The notes beneath the pieces are model-generated. The model was given only the letters and a program-made list of their open reading frames with translations, was not told the DNA's origin and ran no database searches. From contig NW_003156236.1 of NCBI RefSeq assembly GCF_000003605.2, positions 455,986 to 519,985 of the forward strand: a DNA stretch of 64,000 nt. Direction: 5' to 3'. Source of the stretch: Saccoglossus kowalevskii (Eukaryota; Hemichordata; Enteropneusta; Harrimaniidae). Shown here piece by piece: positions 35,556 to 49,200 of the stretch (position 1 is the stretch's first letter; every line of letters starts with the position of its first letter). The position numbers and the translations under genes are program-made.

Positions 35556-38500
35556 TTTACAGGGACATGAAATAAAAACGATTGAAATCTCATTGAGGGT
35601 TGAGCTACGTGACCAACGCACCCAATGCAACGAGCATGATTAGCAGGCGACTGACTGTTTCACAATCTGAAATTATGATTCCGATTTTTATTTTAACAAT
35701 GAAGTATATCAATAAATGGAACGATATACAATCAAATAACACAGGAGCACATGAATCTACATGCATGTTAGTGTCGTGTTCTAACCCATCTGGGTTTTTT
35801 TTTATATCAGGAAGTTGTTATTATTGTTAACTACAAATCAGCATACACGGACCGGCTTATAATACCAAACACTGAATATTGTTCACGTGTTTAAAACCAT
35901 CAATTACGATGCTTGAATCATCCTGACCTGTGTCCCAGTTTCACACACAACGTATAAACATCGAAACTCGCGTCTTGCATACGTGTTAGACAATTTTTCT
36001 CGAAAAGAGGCGAGGGGTTATTCAGAATATCTATATTTTATAGATGAAAGCGATGCTCGCTATGTTGTAATTTATGAAGATGCAACATATGCATACAAAA
36101 CACTCTTTATAAAATAAATAATAATAAAAAAAAACGGTGACTTAAATATATAAATAAATAATATCAGTGTTTATGCATTGATCACGTGATTTAACTCATA
36201 CATAGTTCGATTTAATTGTGGTTTCCATACTGTTTTGAACAGAAGCTTTATACAGTATATGAGTTATTCATTTATTAACTTATAAATATTAACCCGTATT
36301 TGACTCCACGTGTTATCGATAGGATACGGTATATAGCTGTCAATGTGAATGAATATTTACACCCTTGTTGATCGTGATTAATTTGGTTGAAAAATATGTT
36401 TTTTTTATTAAATTGGTAGTGACTATTCGACGATATTTGCTGGTTTGCACACAAACCATCTCATTTAGATCACAGTTCATTAACCGTGGAATGGGTTGTA
36501 ATAAAAAAGACCAGTGATGTGTTAAAAATAAGTAAATAAATGGCTTGCTGTAACCCTCGCAGCACAAGGCTACTTAAGCTCCACTCGTCCGCCGTATCTG
36601 TAGTGATTTGTAATTAGTATGACCGTACTGTCAATAGGGAGATGTGTAAAGCTGAATAGGAAAAGATGTATAAGGTCAAATATCGCTGGGAAAGTAATTA
36701 CGTCAAATGACGTCTGCGCATCTTGCCAGACACAGTGGTTATCAATGCAATACCAATTTGGTGTCCCCAAGGTAGACGCTGAATGTTTTATACACGGATA
36801 TCTCAAGTGGAAAGACTGGAGACATCATGTAAACTAATGCCGGTATATGGCATTAAGAAAAAGAGAGAGCATGACAATTTAGTCGTCTACCTAGTACAGT
36901 GAAATGTCAGATATGCATCGTGGATTTGTAGATTTGTCGCCGGCAATTTTCGAGGTATGCGCTTTCCTGATGTACTCCCCCCTCTGGGTACAGGCAGTAA
37001 TGCAGTCACTTAAAAGACCAGGAACTCGTTTACAAATATTTGTATCTATTCCGACGAATAGGAGAACATATTGATTACATGCTTCGACATGTAGCATAGT
37101 ACGTCATAGTATAGTATCATCCTTAATGGCTTTTGGGCTGGGAGTTTTTTGTTGGATCGTGAATATTCATAGGTCCATCATTATACCAGCTGTGCGTCAT
37201 TGGCATCGCTCCCTTTAACAATTACAAATTCCTGAACTCACCGAATAACTTCAAAAGTTGATTAGACAATTAATGATTCATTACAGATTAATGTTTATAT
37301 AAGTAAAGGTCATTTACATAATATACCTGACATGTTCATAGTGTATTCAAAGCATATTACTTCACTGCACGTGGTCTAAATCTTTGTTCTCGCGGGACAT
37401 TCACTGACCGATTGTTCCATTGCAGGGGCATTATATAGATATTGCCCACCAGCCATCTCAAAGTCAATATTAGTGTCTTGCGACTTTATATATAGAAAAT
37501 GGCAAATGTTGGTGCTATACGAAAGCTTCGGTTCGAACTCACAATTCAAAGCTGCAAGTTTTAAATAGTTAATGTGGAGTTTACAATTAGGCAATGTACA
37601 AGCAAAAGGTGTCGAAGAATTAGCTGTAGTTGAGTTAAATGTAGACAGCGACTGAAAGAACAAGGCCGAGTATTACCATTCCGATATCTATGGTAAGGTT
37701 AGAGAGTTCTTTATCTTCCTCTTATTAAGGCGATTGCAAAATTAATATTTTAAAAGGTTTGGGAAAGGGATGGTACTTTTTCGTAATGCGGTAATTTCTT
37801 TATTAGAACAAGCATTTGTAGGCTTGCGTTTAAATTAGAGGGCGGGCCATTACGACAGTAATAGCTCTGGTATGCTCTGTAGATTAGATTTCCACTCAAC
37901 ATGTAGACCACGAGTTTAACACATTGGCACACATTAACGTACCTGAGGTTAGAATACAGATACATGTGATTTTCCCTCGCTTCTGTAAAAAGGACATCAC
38001 TCGTACTATGTAAATTATGTATTCCCGGTGTTAACCATTATTGTCTTAAGAACACCTTAACATACTGAATATAAACACACTGTTGGCAAAACTTTATGCC
38101 CACTGGGCAAATAATTGCCAACTATACAACCGGAAAGCGGGTATGTAGTCCGATTTTTCTCGTCGTCGATCTTTACCATTACATTGGCGCTCTTTGTAAG
38201 AATTTGTCTAACCAGTTGTTTGTATTTAAAAATTCATTGCATGCAATTCCATGATGTGTACCTAAACCAATGCGAGATATCGCCACAATATATTTCATAT
38301 GCAATTCAATAACTATGATATTAAAAACATAAATATTGATGAAATTTTTATAATTTCAGTTCACCTCGCCTCGGGTATAATTATGAAGAATATGCAGTAA
38401 AATATACAAAGCTTAGACAAAGTTTAAACGATTTCTTGGAACGAGATACTCCGATTTGTGGAATTGTATAACGTCATAGTAAAATATTACCATGTACTTG

Positions 38501-41500
38501 TATTGAAATCGGACACGTTCCCTAACTCTTAAAATCTGAATACGAACAGAAAAGTAATTGAATAATGCAGTGCATTGAAATCATGAATAGTTTCAAAATA
38601 CCACTCAAAAATGCACAATATGGTCTACGTCACTATTGGCGTCACTCATTGTAATGGAGATATGTACGTATTCGAGTAGTGAAACGAGACATATGGTTGG
38701 TACTGTCTATTATTTTCCCAATTCATCTAGTTGCAGTTTCTACATATTTGGTCGGTTTATTATTTTACTTCAAATCGACTCTAAAATAATACAAGTACAC
38801 AACAATGTATGCATCTACAAATAACGAATGGTTGTTCAATGCACCATGACATATATATTTCATGTTCTTTATTCCGTACCAGAAGGAGGTAACCACTATT
38901 ACTATTACGATCTGTTTACATTGCTGTGAAAAGCTTCTTTTATAAAGACGCAGATCGGCTGATGGTTTTCATACGCAATCACTCGAAATCTGACGAATGT
39001 ATTTGTATCACTAACCGTATTAACTAAGAGAGAAATGCAAGTCTACGTAATTGCTATTGGTGGCATACTGTATGAATCGAATAGCGATAAATACCATACT
39101 GTTCACAGTGCGTACTCTCTATATCAACATCTACTCTCGTTCAATGACTTATTTACATACATTTATTCATAATATTTAATTTTCAACATACGTTTATTTA
39201 TTTATTGATCGTATTTCAATGATGTTTCCTGATCGTGGCGTTCGGATGCCGATCGCTGTTAGACAAATTAATTGTCACACGATCAAGAATAGGACACAAT
39301 AAAACATGTAGAATATTGATTGTTTAATTGAATCATGACTTGATCAAGGATGACCGGACAAAGCACACCACTTACGGTAAAACACATACTAAAGGTCAAA
39401 TATCATGCAAACATTATTATTCTAAGAGAAATGTCGATAATGCATATATTCAATTGTGGCATACCTACCTTTTAAAATAATGTAAAACAGCAAAATTAGC
39501 CCGTTTGTGATATATACAAGTTGTTTGTTCGCAGGTTTTAGATATGTAGATATATTTTTGAAAACTGATGAAGTGACCGTAACTGCCTCAATTAATGTGC
39601 TAATGAAATACTTGACGGTAGCATGACGGTATTTTTTTATTATACGTCTGCATATTTTCATTTTTTTAGTAAGTCTGTACCTTACTTTTAAGTATAAGAG
39701 AATACACACGTTTCAGTCGATCTGTCTTCGTCACTGAACACCACACACATGAAACACGCCCTCACTCAACGACGTATCCCACACCCACATGCCCATAGCT
39801 TGCTTAAAGTTGTCGTTACAATTTACGTAGTTCAGTCTCGAAAACAAGTGGATCCCTCCCACTCATATTCGAATACAGCGGCATATATACTATAATATGT
39901 ACGTGGGCGTTGGTATTATTGAACGCCCGGGACACACTCGGTGAATGCAGATATGACGTAGGTCGAATTGCAACGTGCGAAGAATTCAAATGATGTATGT
40001 TACTTCCTGTTGTCAAATTACAAATAAGTCTTGTACTTGGCAAAAGAATATGTAGATATCATCGTTTAATGAATCAAACGTTTCAGTCATGGACACTGGC
40101 AACACATTAACTTTCATCTTCATATCCAGCGATGATGGATCTAAGATGAATAATTATAAGCGGTTTACCTATTGAGTAACCATAGAAACAGTCAGTGAGT
40201 CAAAAGATATGACAGCATTCTTATCGTAATATCTGTTAGAATAACCCAACTGAATGAACGTTAAACAGGTTTGTTCTGGGCAATGCTATTAAATTGTTGG
40301 AGACTGACTGTTTCAGTTGTGGAATGTGATTTCTATGCCGCCTCTGTGATGACCCCGAGCCTAAGCAAGTCAAAGGAGCTAGGACAATTTTATTCACTCA
40401 TCTGAGAATAAAAGATTTGAATCCACATTTTTTTTTTACATTTTTTGTACAAAACTATGTGTACGAAGAGTTCGTTACCACGGTAATATATTGAGATATT
40501 ATTGAAAAATAGCGATTCTTTTGTCTGGACATTTAGTTTTATAAAAATCCCGATACTTATTTCTATATATATTTCAAAAGTTTTTTATCCACTCAAAACT
40601 ATCACCAAAACATAAAAAGTCTATTACATGGCCGTGTTATATTTTTAAGTTAATTGTTGCCATGGTGCTGTTCCTACTCGATGGTCATCATTTCCGTATG
40701 GACATATCCGTACGACTGTTATAGTGCAAATTGTGGGTTAGAAAATGACCAAAACATTTGATTGTATGATATTAAACAAAAGTTATTGAACTAGGGAAGT
40801 GGAAGAAAATTCCTGGAAAGTCGAACAAGTCCCTATGGAAAGTTGGACAAGTTTTTCTGAAATGTTGCAGGGAAAGAATGAAAAGTTGCCTGGAATGCCG
40901 GTAAAGTGGTACATGGAAACTGTATCAGCTATAATCAGCTGTTTAGTGATAACACATTTGAATATGTTTGTCATTCATTGTTACCATAGCAAGAAGAACA
41001 CGTGTTCGAAATGTCATAGGTGTGCTGTTGAGACAATATTAAATTAAATTCACGTAGCAAAAACAACTGAAAATATTGCAAATTAACTACTAAGATGGAA
41101 TCCTGATTTTGTTAAGAAATTTTTCTTTTTCTTTAAAGAAATATACATTTTCGATTTTTGTTTTAGTTATGACATGTTTCTCATCATTATATTTTAAAAT
41201 CACAATGTCGACACATTATATCTTTTACTGGTATACTTTGATTTTATCACTATCTAACTCATTTAAATTTGTTTCTAAATTAGAATAGATTGTCATTTAT
41301 GTACACGTTTTCAATGTTATTTTCGCTTTAATGTAATCATACAGATAAGATAATATGGATATTTATTCCAACCGTGTAGAATATTTAACATTTCTTAAGA
41401 TAATAAAAATAAAAGAAAAAAATGATATGAACTGTGGCAGTGGTGTATTGTTTGTTCAGTGACTAAAGTACACATAGAGCTATATACGTGTCTTTAAATT

Positions 41501-41506
41501 TGACAT
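35556..41506. other. Intergenic DNA, about 6 kb without a recognised gene
   Basis: No coding region recognised on either strand. An X-box-type palindrome GTAACCATAGAAAC lies at 40186-40199. Degenerate GGAAAGT.GAACAAGT-like short repeats lie at 40795-40920. There are no TGACGTCA octamers here, in contrast to the flanks. Confidence 0.5.
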
Positions 41507-41807
41507 TTACATTGTTGATAATCTAAAACATTGTTTTTGTTTAGTATCCAATTTGCAATGTATTAAATGATGTTCCTCGTCTTCAACTTCATTACATTGG
41601 GAACATCATACTCTAATCTTTTGACGGGGTTTTTGGTCTAGTATGCTCTTCCCTCCCAAGCAAATTATGGCAAATTAGTCTAAATTGAACTATTGTTTTG
41701 ACATGTTGTGGGTTGTTCATCACTTGTATGTATTGTTCTTGTTCCAGGGATTTTTTTAATGTATTGTATGTGCGTAATTTGGAAGAATGATTATCAATGT
41801 GTTTTAT
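41507..41807 (-). mobile_element. Non-LTR retrotransposon (LINE) remnant, C-terminal end of the reverse-transcriptase ORF
   Basis: Read on the - strand, one frame gives SSKLRTYNTLKKSLEQ, later HVKTIVQFRLICHNLLGREE, and then RPKTPS. After a one-base frame change near 41615 the next frame gives CSQCNEVEDEEHHLIHC (41605-41555), ending at a TAA at 41509-41507. The order KLRTY ... FRL..H.L ... CxxC-x7-H-x4-C with an EDEEHxLxxC core is the usual end of LINE ORF2 proteins in invertebrates (the zinc-knuckle-like tail after the RT). A TGA directly before the first Cys and the frame change show it is dead. No RT core motif was found upstream, so it is probably a fragment. The clade is not determinable here. 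Confidence 0.7.
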
Positions 41808-43300
41808 TTACTTGATATTTTGTTTTATTTTCAAGGTATTATTAGTATACGTAATTGAAATATACACACTCACACTAAGGTTCATTAAGAATGACTAGTG
41901 GTTTTCTATCTAAAACATCCACATATATGTTCTACATCGATGCTCGAACAAATATTGCGTTTACCAAAGTTTGTAATCATAATAATATGACAAGATTAAC
42001 GCTTATGGACCATTACATCTTCTGGTTTTGGGTGGGAACAGTGATACTTATATTGCAATTCGAAACGCTCGAATATTTATTAAACATAATCTACAACCAT
42101 GGTAAAAACCAGCTTTTATTTCCCCGTGTTTTAAAGGCCATTGTGAAAAATAAACTACAGGTACATTTTACGTAGCTGTTCCATCATTGTACGACAGATT
42201 TTAGTAATTCTAATGGTAAGGTAAACGTCAGTTGTAGTTGCATACATAATGTGTTACTCGCTTGGAAAGTGTAAAGCGGAGAGGTCGTCAACCTACACCC
42301 GCGCGGGAAATGAAGTATAAGTGACGACTCCCTTGCTTTAAGTATAGGAATAATTACAATATGAAATGTACAGAAAAAATTATCTTTTCACCGTTCTGGG
42401 AAAATTACGTTATTAAATTTGCATAAATACATGTTTTAAATTTACTTTGTTTGTGCATTTTTTGTATTAAATAATTGTGAAATTAACGAACACCATCTTT
42501 GCGCAGGTCGTGTGACTCAGTGAGTCATACATGGAAATAATGGATCTGGCAATTTGGACCACGTTTGTCTGACATTATCTGAAAACACGCACTTACTAGT
42601 TTTCGTTATTTTCATCCTCTACTCGTGACCGGATACGTCTGATGTGTATCTGGGGCTGGCGTATCTTGCGACAGTAGCTCACATGGCAGTCGTGACTGCT
42701 GTAAGTGTACAAAGCCCCAGAGACGAGATCGGAATCAGTTTTGTTATTAATTTCGGTCTATAAACATTCACGATCAGATTTGACATGTTTAGAGTGGGTG
42801 GCCTATGTAAGAATCTACAGGAGTTTCTGTTATATTTCATGTTCTTTAAATGCACAGAACAAAATATCATTCTCTTAGACAGACTGAAAATAGTATTTTC
42901 TAGTAAATAGTGATTCATCTCGTCAACATTGCTTGCTGCATCACTTGCAATGATCGACTTCCCGATTTTTTACTTATAAATTGGCACATGTCATGAAGAC
43001 AGTTCATGACTCCCACGGTTCGGCTAACATGACACTAAATCCGCAGGAAATGCTACTAGTAACGTACATTCTCTGTTTCTACGAGTTTCATGAATTACAG
43101 TCCGATTTTATCGTGTTTTGGCCTTTAGTAAAATAAAATGTTTTGTAGTGCAAATATAATCAAAGCATGGCATCAGCGAACGTTTTTATTAGAATGTATA
43201 TAATACAGGACAGACCCAACATTGATATCACCACAGTGTAACATTACAAAAACGCGTTCGGAACTCTCCATACTCAAAACCACAGGCTCGTTTTAAATGC
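41808..43300. other. Intergenic DNA upstream of the LINE remnant
   Basis: No gene recognised; the - strand continuation of the LINE could not be followed with confidence. Confidence 0.45.
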
Positions 43301-43323
43301 ACATTACAATAGAGCACAGTGCA

Positions 43324-43373
43324 TATAAAAGGGTACACCAGTCTGCATACAGCAGTACTCAGTAGCATACATG
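43324..43373 (+). promoter_or_regulatory. Orphan TATA promoter candidate
   Basis: A strong TATAAAAGGG (43324-43333) is followed 30 bases later by pyrimidine-purine start-like sequence (GCAGTACTCAGTAGC). An ATG lies at 43371 and opens only an eight-codon frame (MNTSTVVG). No downstream gene was recognised, so it may be the promoter of a spliced or non-coding transcript, or chance. Confidence 0.25.
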
Positions 43374-43960
43374 AATACATCAACAGTTGTCGGCTGAGTA
43401 GCGCGCATTGGTATATTCTTATTCGGTGTTATTATCAGAAATAGTCAAATATCAAAATATAATTCCTCATTTCATATCCACTGATAGCAGGATTATCCTT
43501 GTAATGGATATACATTCCTGTGATATTTCCTCACAGTTTCTCCGAATTCTCTCAACCCAAGGCTTGGATTGATACAACACTCTGGTGATAATCGCTGATG
43601 TCAAAGTAAGAGGAAATACCGTGGGATTATATACCAAATAGATTAACAGCTATCGGTAAACCCTTATGACGTAGGTTTCTAGATCAAGATTAATTCTAAT
43701 CATTTACATGGATGTAATAAAATCGGATAAGCATATTATCCTTGCCATAGACGTCGTTTTCATAAGAGTTGTTAAGTATGATATTTACCCATGTTTATTA
43801 CTGTCGACCCCTAATTATCACCCGGACGATAGCAGATATTACCGATGTTCATGTGAATGACGTATCTCTTAAATTAGACATTATTTTCCTCCTGATCACC
43901 TAAGCTAGTAGATAAAATTTGAATAACAAAAGTGCCTCTTTCCAAAAAATTGACAGTTTG

Positions 43961-44018
43961 TGACGTCAATAACCTTGAAAGCGTCAGTGCTGGTGACGTA
44001 ATTTACCCCATATATAGG
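43961..44018 (+). promoter_or_regulatory. CRE-CRE-TATA arrangement
   Basis: A perfect TGACGTCA (43961-43968), a variant TGACGTAA (43994-44001) and TATATAGG (44011-44018) lie in one 58-base stretch. This is promoter-like spacing on the + strand, but no gene was recognised downstream. Confidence 0.25.
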
Positions 44019-45680
44019 AAAATCGGTGCAAAATGTATCATAATAAGCATATAATTTAATTATTTAAAAGAAAATATCGTATTTACTTATGTCTGAAAGT
44101 ACATGTTTTTAATTTTAAAATTAAAATAAATGTGTCCAATAATCTACTACATATGTTTGCAGTTACAACGTTGGTAATATACTTAAACAGTCATTAAATG
44201 GAATTAGAATGAATTAGTGGCAGGGAGCTCATTTAGCTTACTGTATATTATCGAGTCGATGACAGATAACATACTACAACGAGTATTGTGCATCGCGTTG
44301 GAAAGCGCCTTTCTCTACTTCGATGACCGAACGCGTATATGTCATATTTACGCACATTAGATTACCCATGGGTATTGCCTGAAAAACCTGAATTTATGAA
44401 TATTGAATTGCGGCTAATTCACACCTAGAGGATTACAGGAGGCGGTGCGGCTTGAATATGAATTATAAACTATTGCTTATAACCCTAGAACGGATATCGG
44501 TGTTCTCTAGCGGGCAGTTTCATGACGGAACTTGTCAACTATAACGGAATATTTAAAAAGATAGTCGGGGTAGGCTTTTGAGAATATATGGGCGGAATAT
44601 GTATGTCCCTATAGCACTTTTGTTATTTTGATTCAGGAAATCGTTGTAGGGTTATATGGGATTTGATGTTATTTTGGATGTGACTAATGATGATTCGATT
44701 TATACATCAACGAAGGGGTAGGAAAGAAGATGAAGGTCGTGATCTTGAAAAATGACATGCCCACTCGATGGAAATTTCCCAACATAATGTATTCAACCAA
44801 CTTGACCGTGGACAGTCGTTGCAACCCCGGAGATTGCACGGTGCTTCCGTCTTTCCCATACTAACAACTTTTTGTTAATCAATCTATCAATCAACCAACC
44901 AACCAACCATCCACGCATTCATTCTGACGTCATCTGTCGGGGTCGTTGTCCACACGTAGCCTCGATACGTTGAAATCATCTCCACCGATAACGGGAATTG
45001 CAGTACAGTATTTCAAAAAAAGATAACCAATGTAGCCTTTGTCGGCATGTCTCTTTGTAACACTGAAGTAGGTGTATTGTCTGCGGCAAGAAGAAGAACC
45101 GGAAGAAGTGCCAGCCGGTGGCAAAGGATACAATTGTTAATGGCATGTTACGTAATCCTAAGTATGATTATTAAAAAATATAGGACAGCCGTGGGTATTT
45201 TGTATTTTATCATGCTTATAATTTACGTCATTTTGCACCTAAAATATTATCAAGAATGTTTTGAGTACTTTTACTGAATCGTAAGGCGTACGTAAATCTA
45301 CTCTGTAATGAAGGGAAATGTGTACCACATTCACTAGCACACGATTCGAGTTGTGCAATTCCACGCTTTGACGATCCACTAATTTGTTTTCGATTTCCAG
45401 TGACTGTTAAGGGTACATTATGTTTATCAAGAGTTCTGACCACACACAACTTACGTGTCCACAATTTAAATGAGATATCTCACGATTTGACCAATGTTGT
45501 CACGCTGTTATTGTTCTATTCGTACGGCACACGTAAATGTACAATGAGTCTAACTCCCGCGTCGATCATGGCATAATGAAGTACTGTTAACAGACTGTAA
45601 CATATGTTTTATTTTAGTAAAGACTCTCAGAGTGATACATGGAAAAAATACTGATTTGATTATGCGCTATGATGCAATAC
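44019..45680. other. Intergenic DNA left of the 47-bp satellite
   Basis: No gene recognised. An (AACC)/(ATCA) microsatellite lies at about 44879-44910 and TGACGTCA at 44925-44932. Confidence 0.5.
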
Positions 45681-47965
45681 ACTGAAACCCCCGAATTAGA
45701 CACATGCATTATAAGTTACTGTAATACTCTAATACCCCTGAATTAGACACATACATTATAAGTTACTGTAATACTCTGATACCCCTGAAATAGACACATA
45801 CATTATAAGTTATTAATACTTTGATACCCCTGAATTAGACACATACATTATAAGTTACGGTAATAATCTGATACCCCTGAATTAGACACACACATACTAA
45901 GTTACGGTAATAATCTGATACGCCTGAATTAGACACATACATTATAAGTTATTAATACTCTAATACCCCTGAATTAGACACATACATAATAAGTTACGGT
46001 AATAATCTGATACCCCTGAATTAGACACACACATACTAAGTGACGGTAATAATCTGAAACCCCCGAATTAGACACATACATTATAAGTTACTGTAATACT
46101 CTGATACCCTGAATTAGACACACACATAATAAGTTACTGTAATAATCTGATACCCCTGAATTAGACACATGCATTATAAGTTACTGTAATAATCTGATAC
46201 TCCCGAATTAGACACATACATTATAAGTTATTGTAATACTCTGATACTCCTGAATTAGACACATGCATTATAAGTTACTGTAATACCCAGAGACCCCTGA
46301 ATTAGACACATACATTATAAGTTACTGTAATACTCTGATACCCTGAATTAGACACACACATAATAAGTTACTGTAATAATCTGATACCCCTGAATTAGAC
46401 ACATGCATTATAAGTTACTGTAATAATCTGATACTCCTGAATTAGGCACATACATTATAAGTTACTGTAATACTCTGATACTCCTGAATTAGACACATGC
46501 ATTATAAGTTACTGTAATACTCTGATACTCCTGAATTAGACACATACATTATAAGTTATTGTAATACTCTGATACTCCTGAATTAGACACATACATTATA
46601 AGTTACTGTAATACTCTGATACTCCTGAATTAGACACATACATTATAAGTTACTGTAGTAATCTGATNNNNNNNNNNNNNNNNNNNNNNNNNNNNNNNNN
46701 NNNNNNNNNNNNNNNNNNNNNNNNNNNNNNNNNNNNNNNNNNNNNNNNNNNNNNNNNNNNNNNNNNNNNNNNNNNNNNNNNNNNNNNNNNNNNNNNNNNN
46801 NNNNNNNNNNNNNNNNNNNNNNNNNNNNNNNNNNNNNNNNNNNNNNNNNNNNNNNNNNNNNNNNNNNNNNNNNNNNNNNNNNNNNNNNNNNNNNNNNNNN
46901 NNNNNNNNNNNNNNNNNNNNNNNNNNNNNNNNNNNNNNNNNNNNNNNNNNNNNNNNNNNNNNNNNNNNNNNNNNNNNNNNNNNNNNNNNNNNNNNNNNNN
47001 NNNNNNNNNNNNNNNNNNNNNNNNNNNNNNNNNNNNNNNNNNNNNNNNNNNNNNNNNNNNNNNNNNNNNNNNNNNNNNNNNNNNNNNNNNNNNNNNNNNN
47101 NNNNNNNNNNNNNNNNNNNNNNNNNNNNNNNNNNNNNNNNNNNNNNNNNNNNNNNNNNNNNNNNNNNNNNNNNNNNNNNNNNNNNNNNNNNNNNNNNNNN
47201 NNNNNNNNNNNNNNNNNNNNNNNNNNNNNNNNNNNNNNNNNNNNNNNNNNNNNNNNNNNNNNNNNNNNNNNNNNNNNNNNNNNNNNNNNNNNNNNNNNNN
47301 NNNNNNNNNNNNNNNNNNNNNNNNNNNNNNNNNNNNNNNNNNNNNNNNNNNNNNNNNNNNNNNNNNNNNNNNNNNNNNNNNNNNTACTCTGATACCCCTG
47401 AATTAGACACATACATTATAAGTTACTGTAATAATCTGATACCCCTGAATTAAACACATACATTATAAGTTACTGTAATACTCTAATACCCCTGAATTAG
47501 ACACATACATTATAAATTACTGTAATACTCTGATACCCCTGAAATAGACACATGCATTATAAGTTATTAATACTCTGATACCCCTGAATTAGACACATAC
47601 ATTATAAGTTACGGTAATAATCTGATACCCCTGAATTGGACACACACATACTAAGTTACGGTAATAATCTGATACGCCTGAATTAGACACATACATTATA
47701 AGTTATTAATACTCTAATACCCCTGAATTAGACACATACATTATAAGTTACTGTAATACTCTGATACCCCTGAATTAAACACATACATTATAAGTTACTG
47801 TAATAATCTGATACCCCTGAATTACACACACATACTAAGTTACTGTAATACTCTGATACCCCTGAATTAGACACATACATTATAAGTTACTGTAATACTC
47901 TGATACCCCTGAATTAGACACATACATTATAAGTTACTGTACTATTCTGATACACCTGAATTAGA
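45681..47965. repeat. 47-bp satellite array with assembly gap
   Basis: Tandem units of about 47 bases (some 45) contain CTGAATTAGACACATAC, then ATTATAAGTTACTGTAATA, then CTCTGATACCC. About 21 units are visible left of the gap and about 12 right of it. Variant units (ACGGTAATAAT, CACACATACTAAG, ATTAATACT) recur in the same order at 45727-45965 and 47481-47715, so blocks of about five monomers have been copied as units. No coding potential. Confidence 0.95.
46668..47384. other. Assembly gap (717 Ns)
   Basis: A run of N inside the 47-bp satellite. Its length may not be real; the array is probably collapsed or unresolved. Open frames spanning it are artefacts. Confidence 0.99.
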
Positions 47966-48272
47966 TATTTGATTCTTTCGACATCGTTATTCGAGTGACA
48001 TTGGTATACAAATTAAAATAATATAATCAACCGACACATTGGAAGTCGGCATACCTGAATACCCAACATTGTTTGTACTGGGAACGCATCGATACATCAA
48101 TGTTAAAGTGAGTTTTAAAGGTCAAGTTTGTGAACAATTCAATACGCATTGAATTAACCCCAATATGGGAATCAGTATGCCTGCATTGTTGATTCAGACT
48201 TGGAACCCTCCACAAAAAGCGGGTGCATTGATATTTACCCGCAAAAAGGAAACTCTTCGACCCAGCAGTTAA

Positions 48273-48403
48273 AGGGCGGTGGTCGTCACCGTGACGCCAC
48301 GTCCTGTTCGATATAGGACTCATAGCGACGCACACAACGCGTGTAATATACATTGTTTGTTTACATGAAATTCGAACACGCGCTGCGCGACGACCACCGC
48401 CCT
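48273..48403. mobile_element. Interspersed repeat B, complete copy: 131-bp MITE with TTAA target duplication
   Basis: Perfect 15-bp inverted ends AGGGCGGTGGTCGTC (48273-48287) and its complement (48389-48403) are each flanked by TTAA (48269-48272 and 48404-48407). TTAA duplication with short GGG-type ends is typical of piggyBac-like elements. The interior (CTGTTCGATATAGGACTC, then ACGCGTGTAATATACATTG) matches the other B copies. Non-coding; a 108-codon - frame through it is incidental. Confidence 0.85.
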
Positions 48404-49078
48404 TTAAGCTTGACTGGATTAGCTGTTCGTAGACTGCATTGTTAACAATTTATTTCTCATAATCTAAATTATTGTTGAATATTATGCTGCCTCGCGAAGT
48501 TGAGATGTATGCATGTTGTTTTTTTCCTCCACTGCCTACACAGACCTTTTGCCGCATGCTGATTTTCTTTACTCTCATGGAAATATGCATTTCCTTTTTT
48601 TTTCCTGTAATAACTGTTGCACAGCTGGTGGCATGATTGTCATGGCAACACCCAATCCATGCCACCCACGCCAATAAATCATTCCCATGATGGCGCCATT
48701 CCCTGGGAGAGGTTGGTAGCATCGTGTTGGAATTTTACATTTGACGTCATAACCGTCATAATTCCGTGATGATTGCAAATTTGGTTGTGAATATTATGAG
48801 CGAGCTTGCACGTTACCTCCGCATTAATTATTGTAATACTCATATAACGATTGCCACAACAGTCACCAGGCATAGTAAATTTACCCGTTATTATATGACG
48901 TGGGTGCCATCATTTGCTGAATGTTAACGGGTTTAAATTTAATTGTATGATGTGCTACTCTTAATTCGACAACCATAGAACACGTCGATCAAATAAAGTG
49001 TAGCCGCGGCGACATGATGGTCAAAATAATATTTACATTACGTGCACCTATCTCTACAAATTAGAACAGCCTAAAAGT
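48404..49078. other. Intergenic DNA
   Basis: No gene recognised; TGACGTCA at 48742-48749. Confidence 0.45.
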
Positions 49079-49200
49079 GAATTAAACTAAACCAACGTTA
49101 ACTAACCTGAACCAAACTAAAACGCAACTAACCTAAACTAAACAGAACCAATATATTTTTGCAATCAAACCTAAACTACCCGTAGTTAAAACAAACCTAA
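49079..49200. repeat. Degenerate AACTAAACC-type simple repeat
   Basis: Loose runs of CTAAAC, AACCTAAA and ACTAACC. It resembles decayed telomere-like or simple repeat but has no fixed period. Confidence 0.5.

Noticed and set aside
46630-47416. Two long - strand frames of about 260 codons
   Set aside because: They run through the N gap and satellite; artefacts.
45681-47965. CRISPR-like regular repeats
   Set aside because: Units are contiguous without unique spacers and the context is an animal genome; ordinary satellite.
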